Positions 1 to 8,021 of a stretch of DNA of 64,000 nt are shown in pieces. Made by a program: the position numbers and the translations under genes. The notes under the pieces are model-generated. The model had not been told where the DNA came from. It saw nothing but the letters and a program-made list of their open reading frames with translations, and did not search any database. The stretch is from Paraburkholderia sp. ZP32-5 (GTDB taxonomy: Bacteria > Pseudomonadota > Gammaproteobacteria > Burkholderiales > Burkholderiaceae). The stretch lies in contig NZ_JAJEJP010000001.1 in NCBI RefSeq assembly GCF_021390495.1, forward strand, positions 124,001-188,000, read 5' to 3'. How positions within the stretch are numbered: position 1 is the first letter of the stretch; every line of letters begins with the position of its first letter.

Positions 1-2809
1 TGCCACCATTTCCATTGCCTTTGCCACCAGAAACACTGTGTGCATCTGCGCTGCCGGGCGTGCCTCCGGTTCCCAGACCACCGCCGCGTGGTGTTCCAGT
101 ACTCGTGCGACCTTTCCCGCCACGCCCAGCATCACTGACTACGCTGTCGTCACCATCGGGGTCAGGTGTGCCGGGCCGGATATCCGGCATGTCATCGCCG
201 TATAGGTCTTTCGCATCGTCATAAACGTCGCCATCGGATGGCTCGTCGGCTTCCGGCTCGGAGGCTGTCGATGGCTCTGGTTCAGATGGTGGATTGGTGA
301 TGCCCAGCCGGGAAGTCAGGTCGGCCACGTTGGTGATACCGAGCTTGCGCAGCAGATCGAGCGCCGCCGGATCGATGCCCGCCTCTTTGGCCAGTTGGTC
401 GATGATCGGCGGCTTGAAGGCGATCTTGGTCAGGAGGAAGGGGCTGTGCTTCCAGCCAACGGTGTCGAACACCACGAGGCCCGGAGGTACCAATTCGCCG
501 TCGGCGTTCGGCACCCAAGCCACCTGATTCAGCGTCCGGACGAAAGCTGCGTCGAATCGGGCCGTCTTTGTCTCGTGCGAATAGCCCCATTTGTAGGAGC
601 CGTAAAAGGCAGCTGTGTTGCGAGCATCGAGATCAGCCAGTGCCTCCCACAGAACTTTCACTCTCGCTGCCGCCTCTCCAGATTTCAGCGTGGGCAGGAA
701 GTCCAGAAGCTGCGTCAGCCCGCGAAGGGTGAAGTCTTCGGGCGGGTTTTCCCAGCTTGCGCGCTCGAGACCCGCTTCTCTGCGGATTCGCTCCTTCTCC
801 GAATACCCCAGACTCGACGGTGTTGCCTCCGGTATGAGATAGCGGCTTGCCCCACATGACACGAGCACGTCGCGGATGTCTTCACCGCGCAGGCAATCAT
901 ATTCGTTGTCGACGATCAGGATGCCGGGCACACCGGCGAAGAGCTGCTGCAAGCGGTCGGTGGCGATGTAGACTTCGCCGGGCTTGGCGACATATGCCTT
1001 GCCGTCGCCGGTGTCCACCACCATCACAAAGGTGGTATCGCGCAGGGCGGAACGGAGCTTTTCTTTTTGTGCTGTCGAGTCGGTGCTGAAGGCAGCACGG
1101 ATGCGTTCGATGTCAGCAGCGTAAGCATAGTCGCCAACATCCACTTCTTCCTGCTGGTACTTCGGCAGGAGGTTCCAGATCACGTCATCCACCGGATCGG
1201 GTTCGGTGATCCCCAGCGAACTCAGGAACAGGCGCACCTCGGGAGTCGCGCATACTGCGCGGCGCATCGTCGGGAAACTGGTGGCAATGGCGCTGGGCAG
1301 GAAGGCCTTGGCTTTCCCATTCTCGCGGGCGACGACATGGGTGCCATCATCAAGGCGGATGAGCGGAACAGTGTCGAGGTGGCGACGCAGAGCTTTCTCT
1401 TGGCCGCTCAGGAATTCATACAGCCGCAACACCCACTCGTCGGCTTGTGTCTCAAGGAATGACTTGGTCAGGCCCGGCACCAGTTTTGTCGGCGTGATCT
1501 CGTCGATGTCGAGTTCGCGCATCAGGTACTGGCGAATCTCGGGTGCCTTGTCCTGAGTGATATCGCCAGACAGCCAAGCAGCGACCTCCGAACCGAACAG
1601 CGCCGCAACCTGTTCCGGGCTGAACAGCTCGCGCAACTCTTGCGTGCGCGCCAGCTTGGCCTGATGGGCGGTGACATGCCTGCCATCGAAGGTGGGAAGC
1701 AGCGCCTCCTCCTGAAACGCCTGCCGGACGGCATTGAACATCGGCGCGAACCGTGAATCTTCCGGAAATTTCTCGCGATCAAGCGGCAAGCAGCGCAACG
1801 CCGAGACATCCAGCAACGCCTTGTCCCGCATCCAGCGCATCGCTTCCGCCAGCAGGCCGGACGTTTCCTTGACCAGATGCTGGTTCCACGGCTCGCTGGG
1901 CGGGATGTTGTCGCGGCTAGGCGTGGTTCGGTACGGCCCTTGCACGAGAAAGCCAAGATGACTCTCAACAACGGTCGGGAAGAAGACCACTAGCGGCGAC
2001 TTTGCCAGAGACTGCACAGCCCAGCGACCAGGGGTGTCCTTGGCCGCAACCAGCGAGAAAGCGATTTCCACCCGCCCGACCTTCTGCCGCTCGGCAGAAA
2101 ACACGTCGTGATGGAACACGAGCCAGTTCTGATCAACTTCGGGCCGATCATCCTCTTTGCCGATCACCGTGATGCGCTGGACATTGGGTCCGAGCGTTTC
2201 GGGGGTGTTGCGCAGGTAGAACCCGGACGCGCCGCCCTCGACGCTCCAGTTGATTTCGTCAATGTGGCGCAGGAACAGCAGCGCGCCCGGGCCCAAGTGG
2301 CGGAACCCAGCGGTGATGTCCTGCGCTGCGCTCGTGTCCTCCGGTTTCAGGGGCAGGATGATCTGTGTCTCGTCCGCCGCGCGTGGCGAGCGTTCCAACC
2401 GTTTGGGAAAGACGTAGTTCTCAATGGCGAAGTCCTCGTCTCCAGAGTGAATTTCCGGAAGATCGGTGACGGTGTAAACGGACTTGAAGCCGAGGCCGAA
2501 GCGGCCAATGGAGGACTCGTTCTTCGTGCTCTCGGCGATGTCGCAGACGCTTCGGACGTCGGCCTCGTCGAACGGCTTGCCGAAGTGGGAGAGCGTCAGG
2601 CTGGTCGGTTTTAGGTTGAATGCAACCTTGTGCGATCCGTGCCAGTCGCCCCGCCTACCGAGCGCGTCCTCGGCGTTTTGCAGCAGTTCGAAGATGAAGT
2701 GCGTGCGATTGTCGTACAGCCCAGCGGCCAACTTCCCAGATTTCTGGGCGCCTTTGGTGCCATAGCTCTCCCGGTTTTCCTTGCAAATTGCATCGTAGTT
2801 GGATGCCAC
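1..2809 (-). CDS. Sacsin/HSP90-like ATPase-domain protein (partial, C-terminus off left edge)
   Basis: The frame is open from the start to the left edge, about 936 codons with no stop, so the gene is cut by the window. Its N-terminus carries a GHKL/HSP90-type ATP-binding fold: ELLQNAEDA at residues 41-49 (N-box) and GRFGLGFKSVY at 102-112 (glycine box), the pattern of sacsin N-terminal ATPase domains. Near the left edge the protein becomes acidic, then Gly/Thr/Ser-rich, which looks like a flexible linker before a further domain; in this family that is often DUF3883 (NOV), but it cannot be seen here. I chose GTG at 2809 because AGGGGA lies 6 nt upstream; an in-frame ATG at 2833 is the alternative. 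Bacterial members are often found in defence islands. The gene is divergent from the HTH-helicase-RM operon. Exact function is unknown. Confidence 0.8.
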   Translation of the reverse strand, partial: MASNYDAICKENRESYGTKGAQKSGKLAAGLYDNRTHFIFELLQNAEDALGRRGDWHGSHKVAFNLKPTSLTLSHFGKPFDEADVRSVCDIAESTKNESSIGRFGLGFKSVYTVTDLPEIHSGDEDFAIENYVFPKRLERSPRAADETQIILPLKPEDTSAAQDITAGFRHLGPGALLFLRHIDEINWSVEGGASGFYLRNTPETLGPNVQRITVIGKEDDRPEVDQNWLVFHHDVFSAERQKVGRVEIAFSLVAAKDTPGRWAVQSLAKSPLVVFFPTVVESHLGFLVQGPYRTTPSRDNIPPSEPWNQHLVKETSGLLAEAMRWMRDKALLDVSALRCLPLDREKFPEDSRFAPMFNAVRQAFQEEALLPTFDGRHVTAHQAKLARTQELRELFSPEQVAALFGSEVAAWLSGDITQDKAPEIRQYLMRELDIDEITPTKLVPGLTKSFLETQADEWVLRLYEFLSGQEKALRRHLDTVPLIRLDDGTHVVARENGKAKAFLPSAIATSFPTMRRAVCATPEVRLFLSSLGITEPDPVDDVIWNLLPKYQQEEVDVGDYAYAADIERIRAAFSTDSTAQKEKLRSALRDTTFVMVVDTGDGKAYVAKPGEVYIATDRLQQLFAGVPGILIVDNEYDCLRGEDIRDVLVSCGASRYLIPEATPSSLGYSEKERIRREAGLERASWENPPEDFTLRGLTQLLDFLPTLKSGEAAARVKVLWEALADLDARNTAAFYGSYKWGYSHETKTARFDAAFVRTLNQVAWVPNADGELVPPGLVVFDTVGWKHSPFLLTKIAFKPPIIDQLAKEAGIDPAALDLLRKLGITNVADLTSRLGITNPPSEPEPSTASEPEADEPSDGDVYDDAKDLYGDDMPDIRPGTPDPDGDDSVVSDAGRGGKGRTSTGTPRGGGLGTGGTPGSADAHSVSGGKGNGNGG

Positions 2810-2833
2810 CACCGCTCCCCTCAGGTCAGGCAT

Positions 2834-2920
2834 CCGTTTGATGCCAAGTTTGCTCAAGTCTGCCAAATCGCGAAATATCGTGACAAAATATGACAGTAAA
2901 CCAAGCTCGGTGCAAATGAC
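2834..2920. promoter_or_regulatory. Divergent control region between the ATPase gene and the HTH-helicase-RM operon
   Basis: This AT-richer stretch must hold the promoters of both divergent units. It contains two similar direct elements, AAATATCGTGACA (2873-2885) and AAAATATGACA (2885-2895). They could be binding sites for the small HTH protein encoded just downstream. I see no convincing -35/-10 pair. The role is inferred from position only. Confidence 0.3.
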
Positions 2921-3145
2921 ATGGGAAAGCGGATGATTGACCAGCCGGACGAGATCCTCACAATTGACGAGGTTGCCGCATATCTGAAGGCGGGCAAGCG
3001 TACAGTGTATCGCCTTGCGGCAAGCGGCGAGCTTCCGGCGTTCAAGCTCGGCGGTACTTGGCGTTTCCGTCGCGGTGAGCTGGATCAGTGGATTGCCAGT
3101 CGCATCGGCAAGGTGATCGTGGATGACCGTGAGGGGGAGGAATGA
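2921..3145 (+). CDS. Small excisionase-type helix-turn-helix DNA-binding protein
   Basis: A 74-residue protein that is almost entirely one winged helix-turn-helix of the MerR/excisionase type (HTH_17-like): LTIDEVAAYLKAGKRTVYRLA followed by GELPAFKLGGTWRFRRGELDQWI. Such proteins bind short DNA elements and act as local regulators or as specificity factors. It is the first gene of the rightward operon; its TGA overlaps the ATG of the helicase gene (ATGA at 3142-3145), so the two are probably translationally coupled. A second in-frame ATG at 2933 is an alternative start with GGAAAG close upstream. It probably regulates the operon or its divergent neighbour, but no target is shown. Confidence 0.85.
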   Translation: MGKRMIDQPDEILTIDEVAAYLKAGKRTVYRLAASGELPAFKLGGTWRFRRGELDQWIASRIGKVIVDDREGEE

Positions 3146-6063
3146 TCCTCAATGCTACTGCCCTCCAGTCCAAGGCGAACTCCCAGCAACTCGAAGCCAT
3201 CTTTGCCACCGACGGTCCGGTGCTCATCATCGCCGGCCCAGGTTCAGGAAAAACCTTCACTCTCGTCGAGCGGATCGTCTATCTGATTACGCAGAGGGGA
3301 GTCGCTCCCGAATCGCTGTTCGTCGTCACGTTCACGGACAAAGCCGCGCGAGAGCTGACTACCCGCATCTCGAACCGGCTGACCGAGGTGGGCATCAAGT
3401 TCAACCTGAACGAGATGTACCTCGGCACCTTCCATTCGATCTGCCTGCGGCTGCTGGAAGACTTCCGCGAGTTCACTCGCCTTAAGCGCAGCTTCACGCT
3501 GTTCGACCAGTTCGACCAGCAATATTTTTTGTACCAGCACATCAAAGATTTTCGTGAACTGCCAGACGCGCAGCTCGTCATGGGTGACGATCAATCCGGC
3601 CGTTGGGCGCAGTCGGAGAACTTGCTCAAGTGGCTCAACAAGGTCAGCGAGGAAGCCCTCGACCTCGATACGCTCGCAGCAGCCCCCGAAGTGGAAATCC
3701 GCGCGCTGGCCGCATGCTTCGCGAAGTATCAGGAGCTGCTCCACGAGAACAACTCACTCGACTTCTCTGGAATCCAGTACGAAGCGCTGCAACTGCTGGA
3801 GAAGCATCCCGAGGTGCTGGCGCAGTTGCGCGAAAAGCTGACCCACCTGATGGTGGATGAGTACCAGGACACCAATACCATTCAGGAGCGCATCCTGCTG
3901 CAACTGGCGGGTGAGCGCCGTAATTTGTGCGTCGTCGGAGACGACGATCAGGGCTTGTACCGCTTTCGCGGGGCTACCATCCGCAACATTCTGGAATTTC
4001 CCGCGCTATTTCCGGAAGGGCAGTGCAGGCGTGTCACGCTCTCGGTTAACTACCGCTCACATCCAGACATCATCCGCTTCTACAACGAATGGATGCACGA
4101 ACAGACGTGGGACGACGGCACGCGCGTGTTTCGCTTCGCCAAGCAGATCGTGCCGCGCGAGGACGACTTTCCAGACGTGCCTACGGCAGTGCGGCTTGCC
4201 GCCACCGACAACAAGGACGAAACCACCAACTGGCATGCCGAAGTGCTGGCCTTCCTCAACGGCTTGGAGGCATCAGGTCAGTTGACGGACTGGAATCAGG
4301 TCGCCTTCCTGTTCCGTTCCGTCAAAAACGACAAAGTGGTTGCCCTAGCCCATTTCCTCGAAACCGAGGGCGTACCTGTGTTTTCTCCTCGCTCGAACAT
4401 GTTCTTCGAGCGAGAGGAAATCCGTTTGGTGATAGGCGCGCTTATCTTTCTGTTTCCACAGTTTCCCAAAGTGCGGGCGTGGGCCGAAGGCGTCACGCTG
4501 CCCATCTGGGACTACTACGACCACCAGTGTTTCGCGGCCTTCGCCGCGGAGCTGCGTAAGCCGGAGAACAAGTCCCTGCTCGATTGGGCGCGCCCGCTGG
4601 CCAAACGCCACGCTGTGCTCACGCAGAACACTGACTACGCCTTCTCCAGCCTGTTCTACCAACTGCTTCAGTTCCCGTTGTTCTCGCGTTTCCTCATTGA
4701 CGAAGCTGTGCAAGGCGTGGACAAGGGCCGCGCGGCGCGCAACCTGGGGACTTTCTCCAAACTGCTCACCAAGTTCGAGTACCTGCACTACGTCAGCGTG
4801 TTGAACCCGGAGTGGCTGGAAAAGAACATCCGCGACCTGTTCAACCAGTTCCTGCGCTTCTTGGTGGACGGCGGCATCGGCGAGTACGAGGACGAAGCCG
4901 AGTACGCGCCCAAGGGCTGCGTGTCGTTCCTTACCGTTCACCAGTCGAAGGGGCTGGAGTTTCCGGTCGTCGTTTGTGGCTCGCTCGAGGCGGTACCGCG
5001 GAAGCAGTATGGCGAACTCGACGTGCTGCTGGAAGACGGAGGCTACCTTTCCAAGGAGCGCTTCGAGCCGCTCGATCACATCAAGAATTTTGACTTTTGG
5101 CGGTTGTTCTACACGGCGTTCTCTCGTGCACAAAACCTGCTGGTGTTGGCCGCACAGGAGCGGCAGGGTCGAGGCTTGGGCAAGTCTCCGTCGAAATACT
5201 TCGAGCGCCTGTTCTACGAGCTACCGAGTTGGCGCGACATCGACCTCTCTGCGTTGACCTTTGAGGCGGTCAAGCAGATCAATCTCAAGCGCGAGTACTC
5301 CTTCACCTCGCACATCACTGTGTTCGAAAATTGCGCCGAGCAGTACCGCTTCTTCAAGGAACTGGAATTCGCGCCCATCCGTGAAAGCCCAATGCTATTC
5401 GGTACGCTGGTGCATCAAACCATCGAGGACATCCACAAGACGGTGCTTCGCGGCGAGGAGGGTATCCTCAATCGCGAAGCCATTGAAGGCTGGTTCTCGG
5501 CCAACTACGCCATGCTGTCGAAGAAAGAGCGCGTTTATCTCGCGCCGTCCTCCCTACAGGCAGCGCTGCTGCACGTGCTGCGCTACTATCAGCGCGAGAA
5601 TGGAAACTGGGATCGTATCAAGGAAGCGGAGGTCGAGATTTCACTGGTCAAGGATCAGTACATTCTCAAGGGGAGCGTTGACCTTATTCGTGGCGAGCAC
5701 GATACAGTCGAGATCATCGATTTCAAGTCGGAGAAGAAACCCGACATGGAGAAGGATCGAGACCGTTTGCGGCAGTACCAGCACCAGTTGGAGGTATATG
5801 CCCACCTAGTCGAAGGGCGTACTGGCCAGAAGGTCAGTCGGATGCATCTCTATTACACCGGCGAGGACGGCGGAAATCCTTACGTTTCCTTCGACAAGGA
5901 TAACCGCGCCATCGGCAAAACCATCGCGCGCTTTGACGACATTGTGGCGCGCATCGAGCGGCAGGACTACGGCATCGCCACGCGCCCGGCCAAGCTATGC
6001 CAAAACTGCGATATGCGCGCCTATTGCGACAACAAGAACTGGAAATTCAGGAAGAACGACTAA
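3142..6063 (+). CDS. UvrD/Rep-family DNA helicase fused to a PD-(D/E)XK iron-sulfur nuclease
   Basis: A 973-residue superfamily 1 helicase. Visible motifs are Walker A GPGSGKT (32-38), Walker B DEYQD (239-243), GDDDQGLYRFRGA, the NYRS motif, LTVHQSKGLEFPVV and LFYTAFSRA. The C-terminal third is a Cas4/AddB/RecB-like nuclease: a first Cys at 731, Asp847 (SVDLI), Asp860-Phe-Lys862 (IIDFK), and Cys953-x2-Cys956-x5-Cys962, the usual four-Cys arrangement for a 4Fe-4S cluster that staples the nuclease fold. The protein should unwind and cut DNA with ATP. Its start overlaps the HTH gene, and its TAA shares one base with the ATG of the methylase gene (TAATG), so it is built into the type III RM operon. 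RecB/AddA-type housekeeping nucleases have different partners, so a defence role is inferred. Confidence 0.9.
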   Translation: MILNATALQSKANSQQLEAIFATDGPVLIIAGPGSGKTFTLVERIVYLITQRGVAPESLFVVTFTDKAARELTTRISNRLTEVGIKFNLNEMYLGTFHSICLRLLEDFREFTRLKRSFTLFDQFDQQYFLYQHIKDFRELPDAQLVMGDDQSGRWAQSENLLKWLNKVSEEALDLDTLAAAPEVEIRALAACFAKYQELLHENNSLDFSGIQYEALQLLEKHPEVLAQLREKLTHLMVDEYQDTNTIQERILLQLAGERRNLCVVGDDDQGLYRFRGATIRNILEFPALFPEGQCRRVTLSVNYRSHPDIIRFYNEWMHEQTWDDGTRVFRFAKQIVPREDDFPDVPTAVRLAATDNKDETTNWHAEVLAFLNGLEASGQLTDWNQVAFLFRSVKNDKVVALAHFLETEGVPVFSPRSNMFFEREEIRLVIGALIFLFPQFPKVRAWAEGVTLPIWDYYDHQCFAAFAAELRKPENKSLLDWARPLAKRHAVLTQNTDYAFSSLFYQLLQFPLFSRFLIDEAVQGVDKGRAARNLGTFSKLLTKFEYLHYVSVLNPEWLEKNIRDLFNQFLRFLVDGGIGEYEDEAEYAPKGCVSFLTVHQSKGLEFPVVVCGSLEAVPRKQYGELDVLLEDGGYLSKERFEPLDHIKNFDFWRLFYTAFSRAQNLLVLAAQERQGRGLGKSPSKYFERLFYELPSWRDIDLSALTFEAVKQINLKREYSFTSHITVFENCAEQYRFFKELEFAPIRESPMLFGTLVHQTIEDIHKTVLRGEEGILNREAIEGWFSANYAMLSKKERVYLAPSSLQAALLHVLRYYQRENGNWDRIKEAEVEISLVKDQYILKGSVDLIRGEHDTVEIIDFKSEKKPDMEKDRDRLRQYQHQLEVYAHLVEGRTGQKVSRMHLYYTGEDGGNPYVSFDKDNRAIGKTIARFDDIVARIERQDYGIATRPAKLCQNCDMRAYCDNKNWKFRKND

Positions 6064-8021
6064 TGACGAACACGAACACACTTGCGCAGGAGAGCCTGCA
6101 ACTGGTCGCGTCCGGTGCGGGTGCGACCAACGTCGAGAAGTATGAGTTTGAGCCGATCAAGGGCTATCCGATGTTGAACTGGCGCGGCAAGCGCCCGTTC
6201 AGCTCAACACAATATTTCCCCGCGCAACTGAAGGAAGTCCATGGGGAAGAAGTAGATGGGTGGCGCAACAAGATTTTCTGGGGCGACAACCTTCAGGTCA
6301 TGAGTCATTTGCTGAAGGAGTTTCGTGGGAAGATCGATTTGATTTATATTGACCCCCCCTTTGACTCAAAGGCTGACTACAAAAAACTGGTTTCAATCAA
6401 AGGGCGCGGGGCGGAGAGCGATCGCGGAGCTTTTGAGGACAAGCAGTACTCGGACATTTGGGCTAACGATGAGTATCTTCAGTTCATCTTTGAGCGGCTT
6501 GTTCTGTGTCGTGAGTTAATCTCAAAAACCGGCAATATATTCGTACACTGCGACAGTCAGAAAAACTATTTGATTCGCTGCCTGTTAGATGAAATATTCG
6601 GTGTTGGGAATTTCGTTAACGAGATTATTTGGAAGAGAAAGGGCGGATCGGCTAACCCGACTTCGCAGCTTGGTACGGTGACGGATACCATCCTTTGGTA
6701 CTCAAGAGGCGCGGATAAAAAGTATTTCGCTGAATACACAAAGGACAGCGATGAGGCAAAGAAATACATCACGGAGCGATTTAACCGCTCTGACCCAACG
6801 ACCGGGCGAAAATTCATGGATTCGCCAGTGATCAGCCCGAGTCCGAGGGCGAACTTGATGTATGAATTTCGGGGATTCCCGCCCCCGCCGACGGGCTGGT
6901 CGGTTTCCAAGGAAATCATGGAAAAATGGGAATCAGAAGGCAAGCTAATGATTCCAGACGACAAAACAAAGCGCATTCGCAGGAAAATCTTCGTTGACGA
7001 GTACAAAGGGCAGCCAGTCCCCAATCTTTGGACGGACGTATTCGTCATCAACTCGCAAGCCTCTGAAAGCTTGAACTACCCTACGCAGAAGCCGGAAGCT
7101 CTGCTTAGGAGGATTATTAACATGACGACCGAGCAAAATGACTTGGTATTTGACTGTTTTATGGGGTCCGGAACTACGCAATCTGTTGCCATGAGTCTTG
7201 GTCGTCGGTTCATCGGCGCTGACGTCAATTTGGGCGCAATCCAAACAACGACCAAACGGCTGATCAATTTAGCCGACGAGTTGAGGCAGGAACTACCAGA
7301 CTCAGCACATCCGCGCTTCACAGGCTTCGAGGTCCACAACGTCAACCAGTACGACATCTTCCGTAACCCGGTGCAGGCCAAAGACCTGCTACTGGAAGCG
7401 CTTGAGGTGCAAAAGCTCGAATTGAGTACTGTCTTCGACGGCGAGAAGGATGGACGTATGATTAAGATCATGCCCGTCAACCGCATCGCTACGCGGGCGG
7501 ACCTAAACGAGCTGATCGCGGGCTTCGACTACAAAGCGTGGGAACGCAAGCAGAACGAGAACCCGAACCGCCCCGTCGAGAAAATCATGCTCGTCTGTAT
7601 GGGCCACGAGCCAGATCTTCGAGCACAACTGGAACTGGCAGCTAAGCCCTTCAAGATCGACGTGGACGTTGTAGACATCCTGCGCGACAAAGCCGACCTA
7701 GAATTCAAGCGTGATTCGCAAGCCAAGATGTCCGTCAAAAACGGCGAGCTAGCCATCGAGAAGTTCTACCCGATGAACCTGCTGCAAAAGCTCTCGCTCC
7801 AGAAGGAGTCAGTCGAGGACTGGAAGGAACTGGTCGAATCGGTGCTGATCGACTGGAACTACGACGGTGCGGTGCTGCAACCGGCGGTGGTAGACATTCC
7901 GGGCAGGGACGAGCTGGTCAAGGGCGTCTACAAGGTGCCAGAGGACGCGGGGACGATTCGCGTGAAGATTACCGATTTGCTCTCGGAATCGTGGGAAGGG
8001 AGCATTAGCAATGGCGACTAA
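6063..8021 (+). CDS. mod: Type III restriction-modification methyltransferase subunit (Mod)
   Basis: A 652-residue DNA N6-adenine methyltransferase. Motif IV, DPPF (97-100, in DLIYIDPPF), comes before the AdoMet-binding motif FMGSGTT (366-372), the beta-class order typical of type III Mod. The region between should hold the target recognition domain; a C-terminal part of about 250 residues follows. ATG 6063 is preferred because it overlaps the helicase stop by one base; an upstream in-frame ATG at 5997 would lie inside the helicase gene. The catalytic motif is encoded over a run of seven C (6353-6359). The central part, roughly 6290-7290, is visibly more AT-rich than the rest. It would methylate the recognition sequence and guide Res. 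Confidence 0.93.
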   Translation: MTNTNTLAQESLQLVASGAGATNVEKYEFEPIKGYPMLNWRGKRPFSSTQYFPAQLKEVHGEEVDGWRNKIFWGDNLQVMSHLLKEFRGKIDLIYIDPPFDSKADYKKLVSIKGRGAESDRGAFEDKQYSDIWANDEYLQFIFERLVLCRELISKTGNIFVHCDSQKNYLIRCLLDEIFGVGNFVNEIIWKRKGGSANPTSQLGTVTDTILWYSRGADKKYFAEYTKDSDEAKKYITERFNRSDPTTGRKFMDSPVISPSPRANLMYEFRGFPPPPTGWSVSKEIMEKWESEGKLMIPDDKTKRIRRKIFVDEYKGQPVPNLWTDVFVINSQASESLNYPTQKPEALLRRIINMTTEQNDLVFDCFMGSGTTQSVAMSLGRRFIGADVNLGAIQTTTKRLINLADELRQELPDSAHPRFTGFEVHNVNQYDIFRNPVQAKDLLLEALEVQKLELSTVFDGEKDGRMIKIMPVNRIATRADLNELIAGFDYKAWERKQNENPNRPVEKIMLVCMGHEPDLRAQLELAAKPFKIDVDVVDILRDKADLEFKRDSQAKMSVKNGELAIEKFYPMNLLQKLSLQKESVEDWKELVESVLIDWNYDGAVLQPAVVDIPGRDELVKGVYKVPEDAGTIRVKITDLLSESWEGSISNGD

